From Hadesarchaea archaeon (lineage in GTDB: Archaea; Hadarchaeota; Hadarchaeia; Hadarchaeales; WYZ-LMO6), in contig JAPDJF010000006.1 in NCBI GenBank assembly GCA_029259185.1, positions 1-47,940 on the forward strand: DNA of 47,940 bases, read 5' to 3'. Shown here one piece after another: positions 17,138 to 25,023 of the stretch. Made by a program: the position numbers and the translations under genes. The first letter of the stretch is position 1. Each line of letters opens with the position of its first letter. The notes beneath the pieces are model-generated. The model was not told the origin of the DNA, ran no database searches, and worked only from the letters and a program-made list of their open reading frames with translations.

Positions 17138-17260
17138 ACTTCGGTTCATTTGTTTCCGACCCCAATTATGAAGGGAGCGATGGGATGTGGTTGAGCAAGA
17201 AACAGCGATCGAGGCTATTCTGGGGCACTTTAAAGTCGGCGCCCGTAGGTCATTTTCTTT

Positions 17261-17632
17261 TCAAGCGATGATTTGACAATAGAGTAATACCTCAGCGATT
17301 ACCACCACAGCCACGGCAATTCCGCCTATCAGGATCCATAAGATCGGCTCGACAGGAGCGGGTAAAGCCGCGGTTATCGTGATCGTATGCGTCGAGAAGC
17401 TTGGGATCGAAACGAGAATTTGAATCCCCTTCGCTCCCACCAATACCAGATATTTTTCCCTATCTGGATTCAATACGTCAGAATAATCGTCTGCTAGGGG
17501 TATTTCCTTTCCATCAAGGAGAACGGAGATTTCACCTACCCTTGCAACTGGTAAGATGCGGTTGTCGACGTACATCTGCTGATTCGCAGAATCGGTACTG
17601 GGGCTTGGTCGTGGGCTTCCCTCCGCGACCAT
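17261..17632 (-). CDS. Small hypothetical protein with C-terminal membrane anchor
   Basis: The family is not recognised. The protein has 123 residues. The middle looks like beta-rich extracellular sequence (KYLVLVGAKGIQILVSIPSF), and the C-terminus is one clear membrane helix (PILWILIGGIAVAVVVIAEVLLY) ending five residues later. No signal peptide is seen at the N-terminus, so it may be the surviving 3' part of a larger surface protein. A TATA-like GATTTAATCC lies about 40 bases upstream of its ATG, leaving the possibility that it is a real short gene. It lies at the left of the island, next to the decayed coiled-coil gene. Confidence 0.35.
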   Translation of the reverse strand: MVAEGSPRPSPSTDSANQQMYVDNRILPVARVGEISVLLDGKEIPLADDYSDVLNPDREKYLVLVGAKGIQILVSIPSFSTHTITITAALPAPVEPILWILIGGIAVAVVVIAEVLLYCQIIA

Positions 17633-17753
17633 CCCCCCGGTTCGTCCCCTGACAGAACTCGCTTTCTGGGATTAAATCATCTCCCGAGTTTGCAACAAAG
17701 CCGAGGATAGTAAATACTTATTTTTACTGAAATTATTGGATGGAGGAATGTAA

Positions 17754-18437
17754 ATGCCATATGATGAGTCTTTGTTAAGGGATTTTTTGGATAAAGCGAG
17801 GTTTTTCCATGGACATGTGTGTCCTTTTGTGGCGCTTGGGATAAAGGCTTCCTTTGTAGCTATGGATAGGCTTGGTGTAGGAAGATTGGGTTTTGATGAG
17901 AGTGTTGGCGAAAGCATACTTGCCATAGTTGAGTGTAATAATTGCTTTACTGATGGTGTTCAAGTTGCCACTGGCTACACGTTAGGCAATAACTGCCTTC
18001 TATATTTCGACCTTGGCAAGGTTGCCTTAACCATTGTGAAGGGAAGCACATGGGATGGTGTAAGAGTCTATATTGACTCGCAAATGCTGAAAAAGGAATA
18101 TTTCCCGGAAGAGGCACTTCGTCTTTTCCGCAAAGTTGTTGCAATGCGAAAGGGAAGCAAGAAGGATAAAGAAATGCTTTCGCAAATATGGGAAAAACTT
18201 GGTTATGAGATGCTTAAAATTCCCGAAAATAAGTTTAAAATTGACAAGGTAAATGTTCCTCCCATTGAAAAAGCACCAATAGTTAAAAGTGTCCGATGTG
18301 AATCCTGCAAGGAGCTAGTTATGGAAACGAGGGCTGTTAGAATTTCAGGGAAGAATTATTGTCTTAAGTGTGCTGGTATGCGTTATCGAGCCCTCATCGG
18401 GAGAGGAATAGTAGAGATGGAAACTGACAAACAATAA
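17754..18437 (+). CDS. FmdE family protein with C-terminal zinc ribbon
   Basis: A 227-residue cytosolic FmdE-family protein. The N-terminal domain begins with FFHGHVCPFVALGIK, where H19, H21 and C23 fall in the metal-site motif of the family, and contains a CNNCFTDGVQ segment. The C-terminal domain has two CxxC pairs (CESC and CLKC) forming a treble-clef-like zinc ribbon. FmdE was named for its gene location near formylmethanofuran dehydrogenase, but the family occurs widely and its function is not settled; metal or pterin cofactor handling has been suggested. A ribosome-binding GGAGGA precedes ATGTAAATG, where the second ATG is the start used here. Base composition is AT-rich compared with the operons outside the island. 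Confidence 0.8.
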   Translation: MPYDESLLRDFLDKARFFHGHVCPFVALGIKASFVAMDRLGVGRLGFDESVGESILAIVECNNCFTDGVQVATGYTLGNNCLLYFDLGKVALTIVKGSTWDGVRVYIDSQMLKKEYFPEEALRLFRKVVAMRKGSKKDKEMLSQIWEKLGYEMLKIPENKFKIDKVNVPPIEKAPIVKSVRCESCKELVMETRAVRISGKNYCLKCAGMRYRALIGRGIVEMETDKQ

Positions 18438-18474
18438 AAGCGATATTGGTGTTACTTTTTTAAACAACCGTAAC

Positions 18475-18485
18475 ACTTATAAATT
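18475..18485 (+). promoter_or_regulatory. TATA box of the surface FmdE-like gene
   Basis: ACTTATAAATT is a strong archaeal TATA match 29-39 bases upstream of ATG 18514, predicting a transcript with a leader of only a few bases. The two FmdE genes therefore appear to be transcribed separately. Confidence 0.5.
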
Positions 18486-18513
18486 GAACATCTAAATTGG
18501 ATAGGTCTTTAAA

Positions 18514-19869
18514 ATGCATCGAAAGAAAAACCCTAATTTACAGGCAATATTGCTTCTTGCATTTTTGGTTATTGCATCTCTCAGCGCAGCCGTTCCAGCA
18601 CATGCCAATAGCTCCATAGTTGACGATTATCCAGAGCTAGCCAACATAGTTGATTTTGTCGGAGAAGAGAATCTTTCCATTCTGCATCTACTCGCATTCA
18701 AGGCATGCAACATCTCAATGGAATCTTTATCGTTTAATGTAAACGAAAGCAGCATATTGGTACTAACCGATGCTGGCTACTGCATGATTGGGAGCTACAC
18801 AACCGAAAAATGCATAGATGTAATCCCCATAAAAACAGGCTGCTCAATAGGCAAAGGAAGTCTTATGATGATACATAGAGCTAAGGAAAGCAGCCTCTGG
18901 TTTGCTTTCTTCAAAAACTCAACTAACGAATGCGTATACTTAGAAGCGAATAGTACCCTGCTGAAAGAATATTTAGATCGAGAAAGCGAGAATCCCTCTG
19001 AAAAATACACAATTCACAAGGAATTTATGGAACTTCCAGCCGAAAAAATATTTGTCAAGAATGTTAAGGAGCAAATAGGTGCCGACAAACTGCTTAACAA
19101 TCCTGAAGATTGGCAAGCAAAAATGGAGAACAAGGTCTTCGGCGGAAACGAGTTTACCATAATAACGATTGCCAATGTTTGGGCGAAAGGTATGAGCTAC
19201 GATTTTATGCAAGCAGCGCAATTTCACAATCACATCTGCCCCGGACTAACCTCCGGATACATTATGATAAAATATCTAGATAAGCATTTGCCGCTTCAAA
19301 GCCCCAGCCAAGGGTATATAATACTCGCCGTTCCGCCTTGGTGTAAGGACGACGCTTTTCAGGCGATATTGGATACAACTGTTGGAAAACGAAAGATGAC
19401 AGTTATGATGCTTTCTAAGGAACAAAAAGATGCATTGCCAGAAGAAGCCAAAAATGTGGCGGGAATTTACATAAGATGGGATAAGAAAGCCGGAAACGGA
19501 ACTGCGCTCGTTCTTGCATTCGATTGGGATAAAGCTTCAAACATGTGTGGGATAGAGAGGTCATGGTTCAAGGACTTTAAATCATATAAATGGTGGTGGA
19601 CAAGGCTTAAGATGGACCTTTGGATGATGGACTATCTGGACAATCCTGAAATGCTAGTTTCAACGATTAAAGAAGTTACTATCGAGAGTCCGGACGAGCT
19701 AATGAAACTGAGATGTGCGGGAATAAATCCTCTAGCTGAGCTTGGAATAATGCCAAGCCAGCAAGCTGAAACGATTCCAACATGGGTTTACGTCGTAATA
19801 GGCATTCTTCTTATAGCAATAGTCTTAACCATAGCCGTATGCGCAGTTAGAGTAAGGAAGCAAACTTAG
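18514..19869 (+). CDS. Secreted, membrane-anchored FmdE-domain protein
   Basis: A 451-residue protein with a signal peptide (residues about 1-32, ending near AVPAHA), an N-terminal domain of unknown fold (about 35-220), an FmdE-type domain beginning at the FHNHICPGLTSGY motif (about 240), and a single C-terminal membrane helix (VYVVIGILLIAIVLTIAVCAV) followed by a short basic tail. It should be exposed on the outer face of the membrane. The HxHxCPG motif parallels HGHVCP of the cytosolic FmdE protein upstream, so the same ligand may be bound outside and inside. The next two genes on the opposite strand encode an S-component-like membrane protein and a radical SAM enzyme. Together they suggest uptake or processing of a metal or cofactor, which is inference. 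Confidence 0.75.
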   Translation: MHRKKNPNLQAILLLAFLVIASLSAAVPAHANSSIVDDYPELANIVDFVGEENLSILHLLAFKACNISMESLSFNVNESSILVLTDAGYCMIGSYTTEKCIDVIPIKTGCSIGKGSLMMIHRAKESSLWFAFFKNSTNECVYLEANSTLLKEYLDRESENPSEKYTIHKEFMELPAEKIFVKNVKEQIGADKLLNNPEDWQAKMENKVFGGNEFTIITIANVWAKGMSYDFMQAAQFHNHICPGLTSGYIMIKYLDKHLPLQSPSQGYIILAVPPWCKDDAFQAILDTTVGKRKMTVMMLSKEQKDALPEEAKNVAGIYIRWDKKAGNGTALVLAFDWDKASNMCGIERSWFKDFKSYKWWWTRLKMDLWMMDYLDNPEMLVSTIKEVTIESPDELMKLRCAGINPLAELGIMPSQQAETIPTWVYVVIGILLIAIVLTIAVCAVRVRKQT

Positions 19870-19871
19870 CT

Positions 19872-20441
19872 CTAATCCCTCTTTTCTTTACGAATAAAGC
19901 TGATAAAAACTTCAGCTATGAGACTTCCTAAAACTCCAGATACGAACGCCACAATTAAGTATATAAGAAGATTCTCTTTAAGCGGCCACACATTAGTATG
20001 GAAGCCTATAGCAGTCCATGTAGTTATGACGCATACAAAATTTGCCAATCCTCCACCAATAGAAAAGCCGAGGAAATCACCTTTTAACCTGAAAAATACT
20101 TCAATAATCAAACCTACTATCAGAAAAGTTATGATGCCGTAAATTCCAAACCATGGGGGATCTACTATTCCGTACCAAGGAGAAATTGGTAAGCAAAAAG
20201 CTGGAATAAGAACTGAAGTGGCAACTGCTGAAAAATTCTTTTTCGTTATTAATGGTGCCAAGGAAATCCAGAGTGTAAATATGAAGCCTCCGAAGAAGAC
20301 CATCCCACCTGCGGGCCCTTTTATGCCCATATTGTTGAGAATTATTTTTATGGGAATAATTATGTTTATTGCGGCGCTTATCATTGCTAAAAGAAAGATA
20401 ACTGCAATATCTTTTAAGTTAAAGTAGGCTGCGCTCCTCAT
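19872..20441 (-). CDS. Multi-helix membrane protein, ECF-transporter S-component-like
   Basis: A 189-residue protein with about five or six membrane helices, short loops and a basic C-terminus (SFIRKEKRD). The N-terminal helix FLLAMISAAINIIIPIK and overall size resemble substrate-binding S components of ECF transporters, which bind vitamins or metals and use a shared energising module encoded elsewhere. No ATPase is present nearby. The ATG directly follows the TAA stop of the radical SAM gene, so the two are in one operon. The gene ends two bases from the convergent surface FmdE gene. Family assignment is moderate; another small permease type is possible. Confidence 0.55.
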   Translation of the reverse strand: MRSAAYFNLKDIAVIFLLAMISAAINIIIPIKIILNNMGIKGPAGGMVFFGGFIFTLWISLAPLITKKNFSAVATSVLIPAFCLPISPWYGIVDPPWFGIYGIITFLIVGLIIEVFFRLKGDFLGFSIGGGLANFVCVITTWTAIGFHTNVWPLKENLLIYLIVAFVSGVLGSLIAEVFISFIRKEKRD

Positions 20442-21299
20442 TTAGATCACACATCTACTGCAGACAGGGTGACTATTCATATTTCGAATAAATTCCTTAT
20501 ATTCTCGCGACTTTACCACTTCTTTTATACTTACTTTCAACGCATCAGCCAAGCAGCTGTCCGGCATGAAACAGCAAGGCGTTAGCATAGCGTCCCAGGT
20601 AACAAAAATGCAGTTTTTAGCTATTCTACAGGGATAAGAATGTTTCTTCGGTAGAATAAGCTTCATTCTATAATTTTTAGTCAAAGCATTAATTTTCTGA
20701 AAAAGTTGCTTTTCTCTGTGAGTACTCAACGGTTTAAATTCAGAGTTGTATAGATGGAAGATTCTGTGAACATTTATGGCCTCTACTCCTAACCGAGAAG
20801 ATTCCTCTATTATTTGTAGAATCTCACTTTCATTTCTTTCATAAATGGTTATGTCTAAGAAAATTTTCGGCTCTTTAAGCTTGAATTTTTGTTTTAAGGA
20901 TGAGACGAGCTTTACTTTATCTTTGATTTCCTTTAGCCTTTCAAGTTTATACACGCCAAACGCCAATTCGTTAAGTTTCAAATTTAACAAGATTTTAGCA
21001 CTTCCCTCGTTTAGCAAAGTTCCATTTGTTATAAGGCTTGTCTTTGCCCGCTTTTTTGAGGCATAGGTTATCATTTCGTAAATTTTATCATTTAGTAGAG
21101 GCTCACCCCACCCATGAAAAGCAACGTACAGCGGCCTGTTAACATCAATAATCCTCTGAAAATCTTCAACTTTCATGTCCCCCAGGGGCCTCTTAGAAAA
21201 TCTTCTTATGCATATTTCACAGTCAAGATTACAACGGTTAGTAGGTTCAACCTGCACTATCCACCTTCCACCAAACAATAAAGACACCCGAATAAACAA
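20442..21299 (-). CDS. Radical SAM protein with SPASM-type C-terminal cysteines
   Basis: A 285-residue radical SAM enzyme with C23-x3-C27-x2-C30 (TNRCNLDCEIC) and a C-terminal auxiliary-cluster region (CRIAKNCIFVTWDAMLTPCC, later CSRC), as in SPASM/twitch enzymes. The GWGEPLL segment is the glycine-rich SAM-binding strand. The TNRCNLDCEICIRRF...GDM pattern is similar to maturases encoded near tungsten enzymes, though also common in other SPASM members, so the substrate is open. It is followed without a gap by the S-component-like gene. Base composition is AT-rich like the rest of the island. Confidence 0.78.
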   Translation of the reverse strand: MFIRVSLLFGGRWIVQVEPTNRCNLDCEICIRRFSKRPLGDMKVEDFQRIIDVNRPLYVAFHGWGEPLLNDKIYEMITYASKKRAKTSLITNGTLLNEGSAKILLNLKLNELAFGVYKLERLKEIKDKVKLVSSLKQKFKLKEPKIFLDITIYERNESEILQIIEESSRLGVEAINVHRIFHLYNSEFKPLSTHREKQLFQKINALTKNYRMKLILPKKHSYPCRIAKNCIFVTWDAMLTPCCFMPDSCLADALKVSIKEVVKSREYKEFIRNMNSHPVCSRCVI

Positions 21300-21311
21300 A
21301 AAAAGAAAAGA

Positions 21312-21671
21312 TTAGGGGTGATTTCTGAAAATCCCGAGAATCCTCGTTAACATTCTTCCCTTGAAAGTCAGCAGAAGTAATGTTCCGATGGTTGCTGCTG
21401 AGGCTATATAGTTGACTAGCATAGCCAACGTAGCAAAAGTCGCGTTTGCAGCATTAGCAGCAATAGGTGCACACATCTTAGATCGTAAAATTGCATTCAG
21501 AAAGTATATAAGTGTTACGATTCCGGGTTCCGGGTTCTGGTAAATATTCGTGACTTGTTTTGAATGGTAAATTTCGAGACCTAAACCCATTGCATTTGAA
21601 GCCAAAAAAGCTACTGAAAAGGCACCAGGCGTGGGTAAAACAGCCACAGATATGGCTATCATAACAGCCAA
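21312..21671 (-). CDS. Possible small membrane protein (strand uncertain)
   Basis: A 119-residue frame starting at TTG, lying 12 bases upstream of the radical SAM gene. It reads as a hydrophobic protein with three or four membrane segments (AVMIAISVAVLPTPGAFSVAF; FATLAMLVNYIASAATIGTLLLL). However, the plus strand in 21620-21763 also reads as plausible soluble protein (TDMAIITAKGVTSVPIDIID...), ending at a TGA just before the right repeat. One of the two is a shadow or a truncated relic at the island edge. I lean slightly to the minus-strand gene because it is longer and precedes the operon. Confidence 0.35.
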   Translation of the reverse strand: MAVMIAISVAVLPTPGAFSVAFLASNAMGLGLEIYHSKQVTNIYQNPEPGIVTLIYFLNAILRSKMCAPIAANAANATFATLAMLVNYIASAATIGTLLLLTFKGRMLTRILGIFRNHP

Positions 21672-21763
21672 AGGAGTTACTTCTGTGCCTATTGATATTA
21701 TCGACAGATTAAATTCAATTTACATTGAGAGAACCAAAAACATTAATGAAGTGGGAAAATGAT

Positions 21764-21781
21764 AAAAAGTAAGTTTTAACC
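21764..21781 (+). repeat. Right copy of 18-bp direct repeat; also carries the promoter of the next gene
   Basis: This is identical to 16222-16239. The AGTTTTAAC part lies about 26 bases before GTG 21804, so it can act as TATA box for a leaderless transcript of the PLP enzyme gene. Composition changes sharply here from AT-rich to the typical background. Confidence 0.6.
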
Positions 21782-21803
21782 TTGGGAAGAATACAACAGC
21801 TCT

Positions 21804-22964
21804 GTGGACGTGAAGAAGTTGGGGTTCTCCACGAGAGCTGTGCATGCTGGGGAGGAGCCATGTCCGACCACGGGTGCTCACGTCACCCCCATATATCAAA
21901 CCTCAACCTTTGTCCTCGCGGGTAAGATCCCACGTTATTTCTACACGAGACATGGGAATCCCACTCACGCGGTGCTCGAGGAAAAGATGAAAATCTTAGA
22001 GGGTGGAGGTTCCGCCCTCGCCACAGCCTCTGGAATGGCTGCCCTGTTGACGGTGATGTTGACCTCCCTTGAGAAAGGGGACAAAGTACTTTCTTCAGAG
22101 GCGATATATGGTGGTACTTACAATATGCTCAAATTTCTTTTACCCAAATTCGGGGTGGAGCCGATCTTCATAGACATGAGGGACCCAGCGAACGTTAAAA
22201 GAACATTAGATCAAGAGACCAAAGTCAGGATCGTCTTCTTCGAAACTCCGGCTAATCCAACCCTAGACATAATAGATATCGAGAAGATCTCTCGGGTAGC
22301 GAGGGATGCTGGGGCGGATGTAGTGGTAGACAACACATTGATGACTCCCTACTACCAACGTCCGCTAGAATTAGGGGCCGACATAGTGGTCTACAGTGCT
22401 ACCAAGTACCTGAGTGGCCATGGAGATACTTTGGGTGGGATTGTAGTGGGGAAAGAGGAATTCATAACGGAGGCGAGAAGGATATTGGCGGTCACTGGGA
22501 GTGTGATAAGTCCTTTCAACGCTTGGCTCATAATCCGAGGGCTCAAAACGCTTTCGGTGAGGATGGAAAAGCACAGCGAAAATGCTATGAAAGTGGCAAG
22601 ATTCTTGGACTCTCACCCCAAGGTCAGACGGGTGTTGTATCCTGGGTTGTCCACTCATCCCCAGTATAAGCTAGCCCGACAGCAGATGAGGGGATTTGGG
22701 GGAATGGTAGCGTTTGAGATAGATGGAGATACTGGGGATGTTTACGAAGTTTTAGAAGGGTTAAAACTTTGCAGGTGTGCCGTTAGTTTGGGGGATGTAT
22801 CTACTCTTATAGAGCATCCGGCTTCAATGACTCACAGGTCTATCCCGGAGGAGGAGAGGGTGAGAATCGGTATAACCGAAGGACTGATGAGGATTTCGGT
22901 GGGTATCGAGGATGCAGATGATGTGATAGCAGATCTTAACCAGGCACTAAGTCTTTTAAGTTGA
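21804..22964 (+). CDS. Cys/Met metabolism PLP-dependent enzyme (MetB/MetC/MGL type)
   Basis: A 386-residue fold-type I PLP enzyme of the cystathionine gamma-synthase/cystathionine lyase/methionine gamma-lyase/O-acylhomoserine sulfhydrylase family. Visible motifs are FYTRHGNPT, ATASGMAALLTVML, FFETPANPTLDI, VVDNT for pyridine-ring contact, and YSATKYLSGHGD with the Schiff-base lysine K201. The C-terminal SLGDVSTLIEHPASMTH and RISVGIED segments are also typical. The exact reaction cannot be set within this family from sequence. The start GTG 21804 is about 26 bases after a TATA-like element inside the 18-bp repeat. Confidence 0.85.
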   Translation: MDVKKLGFSTRAVHAGEEPCPTTGAHVTPIYQTSTFVLAGKIPRYFYTRHGNPTHAVLEEKMKILEGGGSALATASGMAALLTVMLTSLEKGDKVLSSEAIYGGTYNMLKFLLPKFGVEPIFIDMRDPANVKRTLDQETKVRIVFFETPANPTLDIIDIEKISRVARDAGADVVVDNTLMTPYYQRPLELGADIVVYSATKYLSGHGDTLGGIVVGKEEFITEARRILAVTGSVISPFNAWLIIRGLKTLSVRMEKHSENAMKVARFLDSHPKVRRVLYPGLSTHPQYKLARQQMRGFGGMVAFEIDGDTGDVYEVLEGLKLCRCAVSLGDVSTLIEHPASMTHRSIPEEERVRIGITEGLMRISVGIEDADDVIADLNQALSLLS

Positions 22965-22984
22965 GTCACGGAAAAAACGGAAAG

Positions 22985-24427
22985 ATGCCGGAGAGGGACT
23001 TTGATAGAGTTTTCAACCCCCGTGGGATCGCAGTAGTGGGTGCTTCCAATAACCCCTCCAAGTTCGGGTTCATCTTTTACTACGGATTGAAAAATTCCGG
23101 AGGAACGGTTTATCCCGTTAACCCAAAGGAAAAAGAAGTGTTAGGGGATAAGGCGTATCCGAGCGTGGATCGGATACCTTACGAAGTTGATTACGCCGTT
23201 ATTTCCATTCCAGCCAAAGGGGTTCCCAAGGTCGTGGAAGATTGTGGCAAGAAGGGTGTGAAAGCCGTCAGCATTTACACCGCAGGCTACAGCGAAGAAG
23301 GGACGGAAGAGGGTAAGAGAAGGGAAAAAGAATTGGCGGAGGTGGCGAAGAGGAGCAGAGTCAGGGTGATAGGTCCTAACTGTATTGGGATATACTGCCC
23401 AAAGGGAAAACTGTCTTTTTTCGCCGGGCTTCCTCTCCTCTCCGGGGACGTGGCTTTTCTTTCCCAGAGTGGAGGTCATGCTGAGGAGTTCGCATACAAG
23501 GCCGAGAATTGGGGAATACGGTTTAGCAAGATAGTGAGTTTTGGGAATTCATGTGATGTTACATGTGAGGAACTTTTAGAATATCTCGGGGAGGATCCGG
23601 AGACAAAAATCATCGGGATCTACATAGAAGGATCAAAGAATGGCAGGAAATTTTTCGAGACTCTCAAAGAAGTCGCGAAGAAAAAGCCAGTCGTGGTATG
23701 GAAAGGTGGTGAGACGGAGGCCGGTGTCAGAGCCGTGGCTTCCCACACAGGTTCGCTGGCGGGTTCTCCTCTAATCTGGTCCGCCATGATCAGACAGGCG
23801 GGAGCGGTGAAAGTCGAGGATTTTGAAGAGCTCGCCGACACGATATGTGCTTTTAAATACCTCCCGCTCCCGCGTGGGAGAAGAGTGGCGGTGGTAGGGG
23901 CGGGTGGGGGGGCGGGAGTGGCATCCACGGATGTGTGTGAAAAGAATGGTCTGAAGGTTGTCCCCCTTCGAGAGGAAACGAGGAAAAAATTGGGGGAGAT
24001 CGTCCCCCCGCTGGGAACGAGTGTAAAAAATCCGGTCGATCTCTCGTACTTCGTGTTGTTCGACTTTTCAATGATGAAAGATTGTGTAGAGATAGTGATG
24101 GAGGATCCAGATGTGGACATGGTAATCGTGCACGTAAGCCACTTTGACATGATGATGAAGGCTCTCCCAACCATGGAAGAGATTGTATTCAAGACACTTA
24201 TGGAGATCAAGGAGGTCGTAAAGAAATTTCCAGAAAAACCGATAGCGGTGGTTCTCTCCCCTGAATCAGATTTCGATTTGGAGATAGAAAAAGTTAAGCT
24301 GCGCGAACGATTGGTCAGAGAGGGATTATGTGTGTTTGCCTCCACTGTTCGGGCGGCCAGGGCTCTCTCTAATCTCGCTTTTTTGAGAGAGGCGCGTGAC
24401 AGGCGACGGTCAACTACCCCTCCCTAA
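22985..24427 (+). CDS. ADP-forming acyl-CoA synthetase alpha subunit, 3' end formed by an IS605-like end
   Basis: The protein has the alpha-subunit architecture of NDP-forming acyl-CoA synthetases: a CoA-binding Rossmann domain from the start (FNPRGIAVVGASNNPSKFG), the ligase domain with SQSGGHAEE, and the phosphohistidine motif SHTGSLAG. The ATP-grasp beta subunit is not encoded next to it. ATG 22985 follows GGAAAG; TTG 22961, overlapping the previous stop, is the alternative. The last residues (RRRSTTPP) and the stop codon are encoded by a sequence identical in form to an IS605 right end, so the original C-terminus was probably clipped and replaced. The missing part is likely short, because the family domains are complete. 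Confidence 0.82.
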   Translation: MPERDFDRVFNPRGIAVVGASNNPSKFGFIFYYGLKNSGGTVYPVNPKEKEVLGDKAYPSVDRIPYEVDYAVISIPAKGVPKVVEDCGKKGVKAVSIYTAGYSEEGTEEGKRREKELAEVAKRSRVRVIGPNCIGIYCPKGKLSFFAGLPLLSGDVAFLSQSGGHAEEFAYKAENWGIRFSKIVSFGNSCDVTCEELLEYLGEDPETKIIGIYIEGSKNGRKFFETLKEVAKKKPVVVWKGGETEAGVRAVASHTGSLAGSPLIWSAMIRQAGAVKVEDFEELADTICAFKYLPLPRGRRVAVVGAGGGAGVASTDVCEKNGLKVVPLREETRKKLGEIVPPLGTSVKNPVDLSYFVLFDFSMMKDCVEIVMEDPDVDMVIVHVSHFDMMMKALPTMEEIVFKTLMEIKEVVKKFPEKPIAVVLSPESDFDLEIEKVKLRERLVREGLCVFASTVRAARALSNLAFLREARDRRRSTTPP

Positions 24428-24450
24428 AGGAGGGGTCTTGCAGGTGAGCA
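24408..24450 (-). mobile_element. Solo IS200/IS605-type end (palindromic right end)
   Basis: An 8-bp perfect stem (ACCCCTCC at 24416-24423 with GGAGGGGT at 24429-24436, loop CTAAA) preceded by GGTCAACT. On the minus strand this reads as the classic CCCCTCCTTTAGGGAGGGG-TAGTTGA end of TnpB-carrying IS605 elements. No transposase remains beside it, so it is a truncated or solo end. The stop codon of the acyl-CoA synthetase gene falls in the hairpin loop. Confidence 0.6.
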
Positions 24451-24506
24451 TGGCGCTCAAAACTCATCGCACTCAGACCGCATAAGGCCTGATCGAGATA
24501 TCCGGA

Positions 24507-24517
24507 GGGATTAAATT
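24507..24517 (+). promoter_or_regulatory. TATA-like element before the PNPOx-like gene
   Basis: GATTAAATTTC lies about 32-42 bases before ATG 24549, compatible with transcription starting about ten bases upstream of the gene. Confidence 0.4.
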
Positions 24518-24548
24518 TCTTACTCACTTCATTCAAATCGGTGAAAGA

Positions 24549-24947
24549 ATGGCCAAAATGCCCAAAGAGGCCCTGGACATGCTTAACGATTTGGAGAGTT
24601 CCAAAGTCCTGGCAACCGTAGATAGGGAAGGAAGGGTGAACGCGGTACCCGTGGGATCTCTCATGGCCGCCGATGACGAGACCATCCTATTCGCCGAAAT
24701 CTTCCTACAAAAGACGAAGTCGAATCTTGAAACCACGGGGAAGGCGAGTGTACTCGTGTTCAAAGCTCTGGATGGATATCAGATTAAGGGAAAATTCTTG
24801 GGTTTTCAAACGTCTGGAGAACTTTTCGAGCAGACGGCAAAGCGTGTCAAGGAGCTGTTGGGGCTGGAAATAAAGAGTGTTGGAACGATAAGAGTTGAGG
24901 AGGTTTACTCGGTAGGTCCACCCGAGCCTGGTAAAAGACTCGTTTGA
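24549..24947 (+). CDS. Pyridoxamine 5'-phosphate oxidase-like flavin-binding protein
   Basis: A 132-residue split-barrel protein of the PNPOx-like family. The order of segments is typical: LESSKVLATVDREGRVNAVPV, ILFAEIFLQKTKSNLETTGKASVLVF, then a strand pair with GYQIKGKFLGFQTSG. Such proteins usually bind FMN or F420 and act as small oxidoreductases or cofactor-binding proteins. No substrate can be assigned. It follows the IS605-like end with its own TATA-like element and is convergent with the FAD oxidase operon. Confidence 0.75.
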   Translation: MAKMPKEALDMLNDLESSKVLATVDREGRVNAVPVGSLMAADDETILFAEIFLQKTKSNLETTGKASVLVFKALDGYQIKGKFLGFQTSGELFEQTAKRVKELLGLEIKSVGTIRVEEVYSVGPPEPGKRLV

Positions 24948-25023
24948 ACACGATACATCTTGCAAGCCCATCCGTTATGGCGGGGTAGTTGGGAGCAACG
25001 AACCGAGAGAAAACCAGCAGGAG

